Translations under genes and position numbers: made by a program
Shown here: positions 16,973 through 26,147 of the stretch, in pieces
How the letters are laid out: each line of letters begins with the position of its first letter
How positions within the stretch are numbered: position 1 is the first letter of the stretch
Assembly (NCBI GenBank): GCA_963614875.1
Contig: CAVEFC010000001.1
Location: 62,001 to 126,000 of the forward strand
DNA from: CAG-841 sp963614875
GTDB taxonomy: Bacteria; Bacillota; Clostridia; Oscillospirales; CAG-272
Length of the DNA: 64,000 nt
Reading direction: 5' to 3'
Notes under the pieces: model-generated
The model's database searches: none
What the model saw: the letters and a program-made list of their open reading frames with translations, nothing else
What the model was told of the DNA's origin: nothing

Positions 16973-17665
16973 ATGATGGGCATTTTTTCGGCACTTATGT
17001 CGAATTTTCTTTACCTGTTTCTGAAAATTTCATATTCTCAGAGCTTTCCTCCGCCGCTTTCTCCGAAGGAGGAGGAAGAATGTTTTGAAAAAATGCGACG
17101 CGGCGATTCCGCGGCGCGCGGAAAGCTTATAGAGCATAATCTGCGGCTTGTGGCGCACATAGTCAAAAAATACTATTCGATGTCCAAAAATCAGGACGAT
17201 CTTATTTCCATCGGCACGATAGGACTGATAAAAGCCATAGATACCTTTGACAGCCGCAACGGAACGCGCTTTGCAACATATGCGAGCAAATGTCTGCAAA
17301 ACGAAATCCTTATGCATTTCCGCTCGCAGAAAAAGACCGCATGCGAGGTCAGCATAAGCGAGCCGATAGACATTGACAAGGACGGAAATCCGCTTACATA
17401 TATAGACGTTATCAGCACGGAGGATACCATTGCCGACGATATCGACAGCAAAATAAAAACCGTAAAAGCCAAAAAGGCAATCCTTACGGTGCTTGACAAA
17501 AGAGAAAGAGAAATCATAATTCTGCGGTACGGACTCGGCGGCGCGCGCGCCATAACTCAGCGCGAGGTCGCCGAAAAGCTCGGAATTTCACGCTCCTACG
17601 TTTCGAGAATAGAAAAATCGGCGCTGAAAAAAATGAGCGGATATCTCTCCTTGGGAATATTCTGA
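16973..17665 (+). CDS. sigK: Sporulation sigma factor sigma-K with pro-sequence
   Basis: A 230-residue sigma-70-family factor. Region 2 reads IEHNLRLVAHIVKKY and DDLISIGTIGLIKAIDTF, and region 4 ends in QREVAEKLGISRSYVSRIEKSAL, all typical of sigma-K. Residues 1-20 are hydrophobic and end in LKIS before YSQSFPPPLSP. Bacillus pro-sigma-K is cleaved between Ser20 and Tyr21 in VS-Y ahead of FPQPL, and here Ser20-Tyr21 fall at the same positions. The gene is intact, with no skin element. GGAGG at 16955-16959 is 13 nt before ATG 16973; a second ATG follows directly. It drives late mother-cell genes. Confidence 0.88.
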   Translation: MMGIFSALMSNFLYLFLKISYSQSFPPPLSPKEEEECFEKMRRGDSAARGKLIEHNLRLVAHIVKKYYSMSKNQDDLISIGTIGLIKAIDTFDSRNGTRFATYASKCLQNEILMHFRSQKKTACEVSISEPIDIDKDGNPLTYIDVISTEDTIADDIDSKIKTVKAKKAILTVLDKREREIIILRYGLGGARAITQREVAEKLGISRSYVSRIEKSALKKMSGYLSLGIF

Positions 17666-17774
17666 TATCCTTTGGCATATATCTTATACCGGATAAATAA
17701 AGCTTTGACCGTCGGCGGCGGCAAAGAGGAAAAAACATCTTGAAAAAATCCGTCGGGAAAGAGGTTATATATTT

Positions 17775-19355
17775 ATGTTCAGCTACACAGACGACGGCGC
17801 AAAGAACTGCGTCGTGATAAAAACCTTTGAGGATACCGTAATAAAAGAAGTAAACGCGGATTACACGCTCCCCGATTATCTTCCGGATGTAAGCAGAATA
17901 CTACGCGCCGACGCAAGAGTATGCCGCGCGGGAAAATACATAAACGGAAGCTCTCTCGAATACGACGGCACGGTAAGCTTTTCAATCATATATTCGACAG
18001 CCGACGGAATTATAAAAAATGCGGAATTTTCCTCCGATTACGGCGGCAGTATGACGCTCGGCGATTTTTCCGGCGACTGCTCTGTCGACGCGGATACAGA
18101 GCTTGACTCCGTAACCGTGCGCCTTCAGAATCCGCGCAAACTGAGCGCAAAGGCGCGCATTTCCGTATCGGCGCAGATAAACTGTCTTGACTGCACCTCT
18201 CCCGCCGTAACGGGAAAATGCGGTGAAGACGATATAAGATGCAAAACGGAAAATATAGACTGCTGCTTCGGTATCGAAGCGTCGGAAACGGACGTTGCCG
18301 TAAGTGAGGATATCGCGACAGCTTCTCCGCTTCCGGCAATAGACGAAATCGTAAGCGTATTTCTCGATCCTTATCTTTATGAAATAAAAGCCGGCGACGG
18401 CGTGATAAACTACAAAGGAAACGCCGTTGCAAACATTCTTTACAGTGCCGCAGAGGAAGATCCCTCCGCGCCGAAAACATACGTTTCTCTGCTCCGCAGA
18501 ATACCCGTTTCGGGCGAGGCGATCGCCGAAGGCGCTACCGAAAACTGCATATGCACGGGAAATATCTGCATAACATCTCTTGCGTACAGAAAAGCGGCGG
18601 ACGCGAGCGGCGAGGACAGAACCATCGAAACGGATTTTTCCTATTCGGTATATTTTGACGCTTACAAAAACGTAAAAAGCGAAATAACAACCGATATGTA
18701 TTCCACCGGATACGAAAGCTCGACGGAGATGAAAACCCTTTCCTATCGCTGTGCCGTAAGCGGAAAAAGCTTCAATTTTTCCGATTCCGCCTGCGCGGAG
18801 CTGCCCGACGATGCCCTTTCGACCGTCACCGCGATAAGAGCGGCAGCCACCGTCACGGGAGCGGAAAAATCGGGCGGAAAGCTTGTCTTTACGGGAAATA
18901 CCGAAATTTACGCAATACTTTCCGACGGCGGAGTTTATATGGGAAAGATGTTTTCTTCTCCGTTCCGCGCCGAAACCGACGCCGCTGTGATTCCCGACGA
19001 TTTTGATTTTTCCGCAAACGCCTCCGTTATAGATATAAAGGGCAGAACCGCCGACGGAAAGCTCTGCGCCGATATGGAAATAATGATAAGCTACATTGTT
19101 TTCTGCAAAAAGGAAAGCCGCTCGGTTTCGGTTCTTTCGATTATGTGCGACAAGCCGCGGAAAACGGACGGCGGCGCAAAAATAATTATGTATTACCCGT
19201 CCAAAAACGAAACCCTTTGGGATATTGCCAAAAAATACGGCACGACCGAAGCGGAAATAGCTTCGGCAAACGGACTTTCCGGCGAGTCCGACGGAAGCGT
19301 GCTTATGATACCGTCAAAAGCCGCCAAAGCGCCGATATATACGAAAATAATATAA
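17775..19355 (+). CDS. DUF3794 domain protein with C-terminal LysM (spore-surface type)
   Basis: A 526-residue protein without signal peptide. It contains several DUF3794-like beta modules (N-terminal VNADYTLPDYLPDVSRIL, then repeats near 150-300 and 330-450) and ends with a LysM domain (PSKNETLWDIAKKYGTTEAEIASANGL, about 473-515). Proteins of this kind are found in endospore formers, often near coat or morphogenesis genes. It lies 109 bp after sigK in the same direction, so mother-cell expression is plausible. GAGG lies before the start. Confidence 0.8.
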   Translation: MFSYTDDGAKNCVVIKTFEDTVIKEVNADYTLPDYLPDVSRILRADARVCRAGKYINGSSLEYDGTVSFSIIYSTADGIIKNAEFSSDYGGSMTLGDFSGDCSVDADTELDSVTVRLQNPRKLSAKARISVSAQINCLDCTSPAVTGKCGEDDIRCKTENIDCCFGIEASETDVAVSEDIATASPLPAIDEIVSVFLDPYLYEIKAGDGVINYKGNAVANILYSAAEEDPSAPKTYVSLLRRIPVSGEAIAEGATENCICTGNICITSLAYRKAADASGEDRTIETDFSYSVYFDAYKNVKSEITTDMYSTGYESSTEMKTLSYRCAVSGKSFNFSDSACAELPDDALSTVTAIRAAATVTGAEKSGGKLVFTGNTEIYAILSDGGVYMGKMFSSPFRAETDAAVIPDDFDFSANASVIDIKGRTADGKLCADMEIMISYIVFCKKESRSVSVLSIMCDKPRKTDGGAKIIMYYPSKNETLWDIAKKYGTTEAEIASANGLSGESDGSVLMIPSKAAKAPIYTKII

Positions 19356-19358
19356 AAC

Positions 19359-19394
19359 GCAAAACAGCCGCACTTTTCAGTGCGGCTGTTTTGC
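19359..19394. terminator. Bidirectional terminator overlapping the folD stop
   Basis: Perfect 15-bp inverted repeat (GCAAAACAGCCGCAC / GTGCGGCTGTTTTGC, loop TTTTCA). It lies 3 bp after the DUF3794 stop and covers the last codons of the convergent folD gene. Confidence 0.8.
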
Positions 19395-20222
19395 GGCTGT
19401 AACCGTATTTTTGAGAAGCATTGTAACCGTCATAGGCCCCACTCCGCCCGGGACGGGCGTGATAAACGAAGCTATCGGCTCGACAGCCGGAAAATCAACG
19501 TCGCCCACAAGCTTGCCCTCGGGCGTCCGGTTCATACCGACGTCGATCACGACGGCTCCCGCCTTTACCATATCGGCGGTTATAAAGCCCGCCTTGCCGA
19601 CGGCGGAAACAAGTATGTCCGCCCGACGTGTGATTTCGGGCAGATTTTTTGTTTTTGAATGGCAGATCGTCACCGTGCCGTTTTCGTGAAGAAGCAGCAT
19701 TGCCATGGGCTTTCCCACTATGTTGCTCCGCCCGACAACAACACATTCCCTGCCCTCTATGCTTATTTTGCTGCGATGCAGAAGCTCGATTATTCCCGCC
19801 GGAGTACACGGCAAAAAGCTGAAGCTTCCCGTCATTATCCTGCCGACGTTTTCGTCGCGGAATGCGTCAACGTCCTTTTCGGGCGCGATATGCGCGATTA
19901 TATTCCGCTCGTTTATGTGCTTCGGCAGCGGAAGCTGAACAAGTATGCCGTTTACGTCGCTGCGGAAATTCAGTCCGTCAAGCACGGAGATAAGCTCTTT
20001 TTCGGAGGTTTCCGCAGGCAACGCGATTATTTCGGAACGTATGCCCGTTTCGTCGCAGGCTTTTTTCTTGTTGCGGACATAAATTTGCGAAGCGGGATCG
20101 TCGCCGACTATCACAACGGCAAGACAAACGCTTATTCCTTTTTCCGAAAGCCTTGCAACCTCCGCCTTTATTTCCGCTCTCACCTCGGCGGAGATCGCCT
20201 TTCCGTCAATTATCCTTGCCAT
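19377..20222 (-). CDS. folD: Bifunctional methylene-THF dehydrogenase / methenyl-THF cyclohydrolase FolD
   Basis: A 281-residue protein of normal length. Motifs include YVRNKKKACDETGI with the catalytic Lys near 56, VQLPLPKHI near 96, the NADP-binding GRSNIVGKPMAMLL near 163 and PVPGGVGPMTVTMLLKNT at the C-terminus. It interconverts methylene-, methenyl- and formyl-tetrahydrofolate. The start overlaps the end of the upstream lgt gene by 17 bp, so the two are translationally linked. Confidence 0.95.
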   Translation of the reverse strand: MARIIDGKAISAEVRAEIKAEVARLSEKGISVCLAVVIVGDDPASQIYVRNKKKACDETGIRSEIIALPAETSEKELISVLDGLNFRSDVNGILVQLPLPKHINERNIIAHIAPEKDVDAFRDENVGRIMTGSFSFLPCTPAGIIELLHRSKISIEGRECVVVGRSNIVGKPMAMLLLHENGTVTICHSKTKNLPEITRRADILVSAVGKAGFITADMVKAGAVVIDVGMNRTPEGKLVGDVDFPAVEPIASFITPVPGGVGPMTVTMLLKNTVTAAKQPH

Positions 20223-21345
20223 CTTCGTTTTCTCCGTAGGATTTTTCGGGCGCGTCTTTTTCCTGCTTTTTCAAAACAACCTTTATGGGCGGAGCTTCCT
20301 CGTCCTTGCCCTCGTCCGCTCTGAAAAGATCCTTTTTCGAGCTTGCGCGGCGAAGCGCTTTGTCGCTTTCCGCCTCGTTTTTTTCAAATTCGGCGGTATC
20401 GAAATCAACCGAAGAATCGGTTTCAGGAGCTTCATATTTGCTCTTTCCTATTCCGAAAAAGTACGGAATCGAAACATCGTAGCCGTGTCTTATTTTTCCT
20501 TCCTTTTCTTTCTTTACGGCGAGAATATGAAATACCACCGTAAGCGGCAGCGATATCACAAACAGCACCATTCCGAGCAGCGCCGAAACTCTCATTCCGG
20601 TGTTTCCGAGGTAAAGAGAATCCGTCCGGAGCTGTTCTATGAAAAATCTTCCGAAGCCGTACCAGCCGAGATACCACAAAAGCACCTCGCCGCCGAACTT
20701 TTTCTTTTTATAAAATACGTTTATCAGAATAAATCCGATAAGATTCCATACCGACTCGTAAAGAAACGTCGGATGAACGAAAACCATATCGGCGGTTGCA
20801 AAATCGCTGTAGGTGTTTCCGTTCTGAAGTCCCATACGAAGAAAATACAAGGGGTGCGATTCCGGAACGATGCTGCCGTACGCTTCGCCGTTGAAAAAGT
20901 TTCCCCATCTGCCCAGAATCTGACCTATCATAACCCCGGGAATTATCATATCCGCATATTTGAAAAAGTCTATTTTCTTATAAAGCGATACCAGAATAAC
21001 CGCTGTTGCGCCGCCGATTATTCCGCCGTATATGGCAAGACCGCCGTTCCATATGGCGATAACATCATAAAACGAATGTACATTGCCGTAAAATATAACG
21101 TAATAAAGTCTTGCGCCGATAATTCCCGCGGGAACCGCAAACAGCGTTGTGTCTATAACGTCGTCGAATTTTATTCCGGCTTTCGCCGCGCGATATGCAA
21201 AATACGAAAACGAAAGAATTATTCCTATGCAAATTATCACGCCGTACCACATTACAGGTCTGCCGAAAACGGTAAACGCCACATTGTCGACCGAAAATTC
21301 GCCTATCCCGAGCCCGGGAAACGAAATTCTTGATATCTGTTCCAT
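20206..21345 (-). CDS. lgt: Prolipoprotein diacylglyceryl transferase Lgt with acidic C-terminal extension
   Basis: A 379-residue membrane enzyme that adds diacylglycerol to lipobox cysteines. Family motifs are GARLYYVIFYG, WNGGLAIYGGIIGG and the Lgt signature GQILGRWGNFFNGEAYG near 145-160, across seven or so membrane segments. About 90 residues after the last membrane segment (DSSVDFDTAEFEKNEAESDK to the end) are charged, low-complexity and longer than usual for the family. I see no good ribosome site before ATG 21345. At least two lipoproteins in the window would be its clients. Confidence 0.93.
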   Translation of the reverse strand: MEQISRISFPGLGIGEFSVDNVAFTVFGRPVMWYGVIICIGIILSFSYFAYRAAKAGIKFDDVIDTTLFAVPAGIIGARLYYVIFYGNVHSFYDVIAIWNGGLAIYGGIIGGATAVILVSLYKKIDFFKYADMIIPGVMIGQILGRWGNFFNGEAYGSIVPESHPLYFLRMGLQNGNTYSDFATADMVFVHPTFLYESVWNLIGFILINVFYKKKKFGGEVLLWYLGWYGFGRFFIEQLRTDSLYLGNTGMRVSALLGMVLFVISLPLTVVFHILAVKKEKEGKIRHGYDVSIPYFFGIGKSKYEAPETDSSVDFDTAEFEKNEAESDKALRRASSKKDLFRADEGKDEEAPPIKVVLKKQEKDAPEKSYGENEDGKDN

Positions 21346-21426
21346 TTCTGACGCGCGTCCGTCGGTTTTGCGCGGAAAGGCACAAGCCCGACGTCCGCAT
21401 CCTTTCTTTCTTATTTTTCGGATATT

Positions 21427-22713
21427 TTATTTATCCAGAGGCTCGACGACGCTCATCGCATAATATTTTTCGTCAAAGAGCTTACGGAGAAGCTCTTCGG
21501 TATATTCAAACGATACCTCAGCCACAGCCTTGCTGTAATCCATAATGTCAATGCCGTCAAGAAGCATATAGGTTGCGTTGTTTGCGATGTTCTGCGTCGA
21601 ATCGAAGCTCTTGACAAGGCTTGCGTAGTTGGCTTTCTTTATTCTTTCGAATTCGCCGCGGTCAAGACAGGTCTTTTTCTTTTCTTCGACGTATTTCACG
21701 AATTTATCGTAAACCGCCTCGGGATCGTCGCTCTCGCCGACAAGCTCGCCCATACCGTAGATATGGTCAATCGTGTAGTATGCGCCGAAGCCTCTGACAA
21801 GTCCGCTTTCGTAAACGTCTATCGCAAAGTCGGACGTACCGCCGAAAAGCATATCGTAAAGCACGCCGCCGGCGATTGATTTTTTCAGAAGCTCCTTCGG
21901 CTCTGCCGGTATTTCAATATCCTTTATGCCGATTTCAAACATCGGTTTTGCCACCGCCATTTTGACCTTTACGCGCTTTTTGTTGACCTCCGCCTTTTCG
22001 GGATTATAGCAGCGGACTATCTTCTTTTCCTCCTGAATTGGAAGAACCTTGTCAGCAACGGCAAGCACCTGCTCCATGGTGATGTCGCCGCTTGTCACGA
22101 GAACCATATTTGAAAGGTTATAAAACGTGCGGTAGCAGCTGTAAAGCAGATCCGCCGTTATTTCGGCAATGGATTCCACCGTTCCGGCGACATTTATTTT
22201 TATCTGACTGTCGGCATAAAGCGCTTCCATCATATTGTAATAGCGCGCTCTTGCGGGATTGTCCTCGCCCATTTTTATCTCCTGACCGATGATTCCCTGC
22301 TCCTTTGCGACGGTCTGCGGAGTAAAATACGGCTTTGTAACGTAGTCAAGCAGGATTTCAAGGTTTTCGTCATAGTTGCCGGTGCAGGAGAAAAGGTAGC
22401 CTGTCATTTCGCTTGACGTAAACGCGTTTGCGTCCGCGCCGTATTTTGCAAAACGCTCGAACGTGTCGCTGCCGTCCTCGTTTTCAAACATTTTGTGCTC
22501 AAGAAAATGTGCGATGCCGTCCGGCACTTTCACAAAATCCTTGTCGCCCTCAAGCTTGAAGCAGTTGTCCGCCGCGCCGTATTTCGTTGAGAATATGGCA
22601 TAGCTCTGACGGAATTTTTTCGGAATAACGTAAATATTGAGTCCGCTCTTGTGCTTTGTATGATAACATTTTTCGCCTATTGTTTTGTCTTCGCGCATTA
22701 TTATCTCGTTCAT
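21427..22713 (-). CDS. M16 family zinc peptidase (YmfH-like, processing-peptidase fold)
   Basis: A 428-residue protein with the inverted zinc motif HFLEH near residue 71 and a downstream Glu region, as in active M16 peptidases. In Firmicutes this subunit pairs with a zinc-site-less partner (YmfF), which is exactly the preceding gene here, and NCBI-type annotations link the pair to EF-P modification loci. The ATG overlaps the stop of the partner by 4 bp, so a hetero-oligomeric enzyme is likely. Confidence 0.85.
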   Translation of the reverse strand: MNEIIMREDKTIGEKCYHTKHKSGLNIYVIPKKFRQSYAIFSTKYGAADNCFKLEGDKDFVKVPDGIAHFLEHKMFENEDGSDTFERFAKYGADANAFTSSEMTGYLFSCTGNYDENLEILLDYVTKPYFTPQTVAKEQGIIGQEIKMGEDNPARARYYNMMEALYADSQIKINVAGTVESIAEITADLLYSCYRTFYNLSNMVLVTSGDITMEQVLAVADKVLPIQEEKKIVRCYNPEKAEVNKKRVKVKMAVAKPMFEIGIKDIEIPAEPKELLKKSIAGGVLYDMLFGGTSDFAIDVYESGLVRGFGAYYTIDHIYGMGELVGESDDPEAVYDKFVKYVEEKKKTCLDRGEFERIKKANYASLVKSFDSTQNIANNATYMLLDGIDIMDYSKAVAEVSFEYTEELLRKLFDEKYYAMSVVEPLDK

Positions 22714-23990
22714 TTGCTCTCCTCCTGTCCGCAGAGGAAGTAGTACGTATCAAGACGTACAGCCTTCGCCCGCTCGGTTATCTGCTCTTTTGTAACGGCG
22801 TTTATCTTTGCCATTTTTTCTTCGTCCGTCAGCTTTCTGCCGTACATTACCTCGCCGAAAGCCTTCGCCGCAAGCGCGCGGATATTGTCGTCTATGCCCA
22901 TAATGTCGTCGCAAAGGGATTTTTTCGCCATTTCTATTTCATCCTCGGTTATTTCGCCGTTTTTCATTTTGTCAAGCTGAACCATTATTTCGTCGAATGC
23001 CTTCTGCTCGTTTTCAAACTGAATTCCGGAGGCGACGGTCATCGCGCCCTTTTCGCCGATGAGAGACGACGAGCAGTAATAGCAGAGGCTGAGCTTTTCT
23101 CTGACGTTCATAAACAGCTTGCTTGCCGCGCTTCCGCCGAAAACGGTGTTGAACACCTTTGTCACGGCGTAGTCGTCGTCAGAAGCCGCGCTGCCCGTGA
23201 AAAATCCGAGGACAAGCACGCCCTGAGTGACGTTCTGCCTGTCATAAACCTTTTTTACCTGCGCTCTTGCCTCGCCCTTTGTGTCGGGTTCCGGCTCGTA
23301 GATTTCACCTCTTTCGACGGAGGAGAAAATTTCGGAAAATTTCTTTTCAAGGACGTCGCCGTCAAAATCGCCGACGGCGAAAATTTCGATTCTTGCCGTG
23401 CGGAGCATATTTTTGTAGGCGTCGAAAAGGCACTTCGGGCAGACGGCATCGATTTCCTCAACCGAGCCTCCGTCGCTTCTGCCGTATGCGTCGTCCGAGA
23501 ACATTTCCTCAAGCGCGCGGATTCTTGCGTATCTGCCCTTCTGGTTGATTGTCGCACGGACGGCGTCGGCTGCGATTTTCTTTTCGCCCTCAACGCTTTC
23601 GGCTTTGAAAACGCCGTTTTCCGTCACGGGATGAAGAATCACCTGCCCGATAAGCTCAAGCACTCCCGCCGTTATGTCGGTATCGTCTATCGCATACGAA
23701 TTGCGAAGCGAGCTTGCTTCGATTGTCACTATGTGATTGTCGCCGTGCTTCCAGTGTCCCGACCATACGCCCGAGTCGTAAAGCTCCTGCTTGCGACGGC
23801 GCATATCCGCAAGCGCGGGATATTTTTCCGTTCCGCGCAGAATTACGGGGAAAACGAGCGCGTTCTTTGCCGCCGTATCCCTTGTGAGCGGCATAATGAA
23901 TCTTATCTGAATATAGTTTGATTTGAACTTGTCCGCGGGGATATTTGTAAAATATGCCCCTTTGGCTATCTGTTTTCTTTCGCTATACAT
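22710..23990 (-). CDS. M16-like partner lacking the zinc motif (YmfF-like)
   Basis: A 426-residue M16-fold protein. The start is taken at 23990, 6 nt after AAAGGAAA; an upstream ATG at 24056 has no ribosome site. Where the active subunit has HFLEH this protein reads LRGTEKYP, so it cannot bind zinc and is probably the non-catalytic half of a pair with the next gene. The C-terminal half keeps the M16 pattern (GRKLTDEEKMAKINAVT). Confidence 0.83.
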   Translation of the reverse strand: MYSERKQIAKGAYFTNIPADKFKSNYIQIRFIMPLTRDTAAKNALVFPVILRGTEKYPALADMRRRKQELYDSGVWSGHWKHGDNHIVTIEASSLRNSYAIDDTDITAGVLELIGQVILHPVTENGVFKAESVEGEKKIAADAVRATINQKGRYARIRALEEMFSDDAYGRSDGGSVEEIDAVCPKCLFDAYKNMLRTARIEIFAVGDFDGDVLEKKFSEIFSSVERGEIYEPEPDTKGEARAQVKKVYDRQNVTQGVLVLGFFTGSAASDDDYAVTKVFNTVFGGSAASKLFMNVREKLSLCYYCSSSLIGEKGAMTVASGIQFENEQKAFDEIMVQLDKMKNGEITEDEIEMAKKSLCDDIMGIDDNIRALAAKAFGEVMYGRKLTDEEKMAKINAVTKEQITERAKAVRLDTYYFLCGQEESK

Positions 23991-24024
23991 TGTTTTTCCT
24001 TTCGATGATTGTGGATTTACATAT

Positions 24025-24053
24025 ATTTTACTCCCATATCTTATATTTTTCAA
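24025..24053 (-). promoter_or_regulatory. Promoter for the ymfF-ymfH pair
   Basis: On the minus strand TTGAAA (24053-24048), 17-bp spacer, TAAAAT (24030-24025). It lies 35 bp before the chosen ymfF start. Confidence 0.65.
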
Positions 24054-24194
24054 CACTTAAATTAAAAATCGTGCGACAATATATTTACTCCCGCCTAATC
24101 CGATGTTGTAACGATTACAAAAACACGGCGCATATTGCTTTTCCGGCAAATGCCTCAGCGTCGGCTTGAAAACCGGCAAAGAATAAAAATTTTG

Positions 24195-24236
24195 CGGTGT
24201 CCCGACGTTTTTTAAGCGTCAGAACGCCGTTTTTTT
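24195..24236 (+). terminator. Orphan terminator-like hairpin in the ymfF-proS intergenic region
   Basis: Nested pairing CGGTG/CGCCG (24195-24199 with 24225-24229) and GACG/CGTC (24204-24207 with 24217-24220), then a run of seven or eight T. No gene on the plus strand ends upstream. The rest of 24054-24247 holds no ORF that I can support; it may encode a short RNA or simply insulate proS. Confidence 0.4.
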
Positions 24237-24247
24237 GCTCTGCTCGG

Positions 24248-24276
24248 TTGACATAAGTAAAATATGGTGCTAAAAT
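24248..24276 (+). promoter_or_regulatory. Promoter of proS
   Basis: TTGACA at 24248-24253, 17-bp spacer, TAAAAT at 24271-24276. The 5' untranslated region would be only about 28 nt, which leaves no room for a T-box. Confidence 0.8.
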
Positions 24277-24310
24277 ATTTTGTAACACTTAAAAAAGGAC
24301 GTTTATTTTT

Positions 24311-26032
24311 ATGATGAAGGTTTCAAAGCTTTTGGGCGAGCATTTCAAGGAAGCTCCCGCCGACTGTCAGATCGCAAGTCATGCGCTGATGGTGCGCGGC
24401 GGATATATAAAGCAGGTAGGCACGGGAATTTTTTCGCTTTTCCCGTCGACAAAGCGCATAACGAGAAAAATCGAAAACATTCTGCGCGAGGAAATGGACA
24501 GAATCGGCGGTCAGGAGGTACTCTTCCCCGTCGCAATGCCCGCGTCGATATGGAAAGAATCCGGCAGATATGATTCGATAGGCAGCGAGCTGCTCCGTTT
24601 CAAAGACAGAAACGGTGCGGATATGGTTCTCGGTATGACGCACGAGGAAGCTGCCGTACATCTTGCTCGCGTCGCGGCGCAGACATATACGAAATTCCCT
24701 TATATGATTTATCAGATACAGACCAAATTCCGCGATGAGCCCCGTGCGCGCGGCGGTCTTATCCGCGTAAGAGAATTCACAATGAAGGATGCGTACTCCT
24801 TCCATACCTCGTGGGAGGATCTTCTCAGCTATTACGAAGAATGTTACGAAGCCTACAACCGTATCTTCCGTCGTTGCGGCGTGAAGAATTTCGTTGCGGT
24901 CAAAAGCGATTCCGGTATGATGGGCGGAAGCGTATCCCACGAATTTATGCTTCTTTCCGACATCGGCGAGGACACGCTTGTCATTTGTCCTGAATGTGAT
25001 TACAGATCCAATATGGAAGCTGCGGATTGCATAGTTCACAATCACGAATGTGAAATCGAGCCGCTTGAAGAGGTTTACACCCCGCATCAGAAAACAATCG
25101 AGGACGTCTGCAATTATCTTCACGCTCCGAAAGAGCGCTCCTGCAAGGCGGTGCTTTATCAGCGCAATGCAGACGATTCGCTTGTGATAGTTTTTGTCCG
25201 CGGCGATCTTGAAGTGAACGAAACGAAGCTCCGCAATTATCTCTGCGCCGAGGTTCATCCCGCGGCGGTTACGGAGGCTATGGGCGTTCATCCCGGATTT
25301 ATAGGTCCGATAGGACTTCCCGAAAACGTTACCGTTGTATATGACGAATCACTCAAAGGTATAAATTCTCTTGTTGCCGGCGCGAACAAAGACGATACTC
25401 ACTTCAAAGGGCTCAATATTGCCCGCGACGTAGGCGACGTTGAATATGTAAGCGTTGCGAAAGCCACCGCCGGAGGTATTTGTCCCGTTTGCGGCAAACA
25501 TTCTATAACAATCAAGAAAGGCATTGAAATCGGCAACATATTCCAGCTCGGAACAAAATACACAAAGTCTATGGGTATGGAATATATAGACAAGAACGGC
25601 GAAACGCAGAATCCCGTAATGGGCTGTTACGGTATCGGCGTGGGCAGACTTGCCGCGTCCATCTGCGAAGAAAGTCACGACGATTACGGCCCTATCTGGC
25701 CTATGAGCATAGCTCCGTGGCAGGTTGAGGTCTGCAATCTCCGCGTTGACGACGAAAACGTCACAAAGACAGCCGAAAAGCTTTGCGCGGAGCTTGAAAA
25801 GCTCGGCGTTGAGGTTCTTTACGACGACAGAGATATCCGTCCCGGCGTTATGTTCGCGGATGCGGATCTTTACGGTATCCCCGTAAGAGCGGTTGTCAGC
25901 CCCAAGACGTGCGAACGCGGCGTTATCGAAATCTCGTACAGAGACAAGAGCGCAAAATATGACGTTGCGATAGACGAGGCGGCAGGCAAGCTCCGCGAAG
26001 TCGTCAGCGAAATGCTCGCAAAATACGAATAA
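24311..26032 (+). CDS. proS: Prolyl-tRNA synthetase (bacterial type, with editing domain)
   Basis: A 573-residue class II synthetase. Motif 2 TKFRDEPRARGGLIRVREFTMKDAYSF (about 137-163) and motif 3 GCYGIGVGRLAASICEE (about 438-454) are present, with the inserted deacylase (editing) domain between them (about 225-400) and an anticodon-binding domain at the end. It charges tRNA-Pro. AAAGGACG precedes the start. Single gene; a repeat hairpin begins 3 bp after its stop and may terminate it. Confidence 0.96.
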   Translation: MMKVSKLLGEHFKEAPADCQIASHALMVRGGYIKQVGTGIFSLFPSTKRITRKIENILREEMDRIGGQEVLFPVAMPASIWKESGRYDSIGSELLRFKDRNGADMVLGMTHEEAAVHLARVAAQTYTKFPYMIYQIQTKFRDEPRARGGLIRVREFTMKDAYSFHTSWEDLLSYYEECYEAYNRIFRRCGVKNFVAVKSDSGMMGGSVSHEFMLLSDIGEDTLVICPECDYRSNMEAADCIVHNHECEIEPLEEVYTPHQKTIEDVCNYLHAPKERSCKAVLYQRNADDSLVIVFVRGDLEVNETKLRNYLCAEVHPAAVTEAMGVHPGFIGPIGLPENVTVVYDESLKGINSLVAGANKDDTHFKGLNIARDVGDVEYVSVAKATAGGICPVCGKHSITIKKGIEIGNIFQLGTKYTKSMGMEYIDKNGETQNPVMGCYGIGVGRLAASICEESHDDYGPIWPMSIAPWQVEVCNLRVDDENVTKTAEKLCAELEKLGVEVLYDDRDIRPGVMFADADLYGIPVRAVVSPKTCERGVIEISYRDKSAKYDVAIDEAAGKLREVVSEMLAKYE

Positions 26033-26035
26033 CCG

Positions 26036-26080
26036 TACTTTTCTTTGGAAAGAAAAGTAGGCAAAAGAAGCTTCGGTAAT
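26036..26080. repeat. Solo copy of a dispersed hairpin repeat with GGCAAAAGAAGCTTC tail
   Basis: TACTTTTCTTT-GG-AAAGAAAAGTA is a perfect 11-bp hairpin, followed by GGCAAAAGAAGCTTCGG. The same hairpin and tail bound the element at 52708-53003. This copy sits directly behind the proS stop. Confidence 0.75.
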
Positions 26081-26104
26081 TGGTTTGCAAAACCCTATAA
26101 TAAA

Positions 26105-26140
26105 GAAAAAACAGAGGTGATTTTTCATCTCTGTTTTTTC
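26105..26140 (-). terminator. Terminator of the yqfC-recO operon
   Basis: GAAAAAACAGAGGTGA (26105-26120) pairs with TCATCTCTGTTTTTTC (26125-26140), one G-U pair. It lies just beyond the recO stop on the minus strand and gives a T-run on both strands. Confidence 0.85.
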
Positions 26141-26147
26141 TGCGTTT

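Noticed and set aside
21065..21400. Alternative ORFs on either strand through lgt, proS and other long genes
   Set aside because: They overlap well-identified genes in other frames, lack ribosome sites and show no recognisable domains.
24277..24310. T-box upstream of proS
   Set aside because: The promoter leaves an untranslated region of only about 28 nt, too short for a T-box, and no T-box core is seen.
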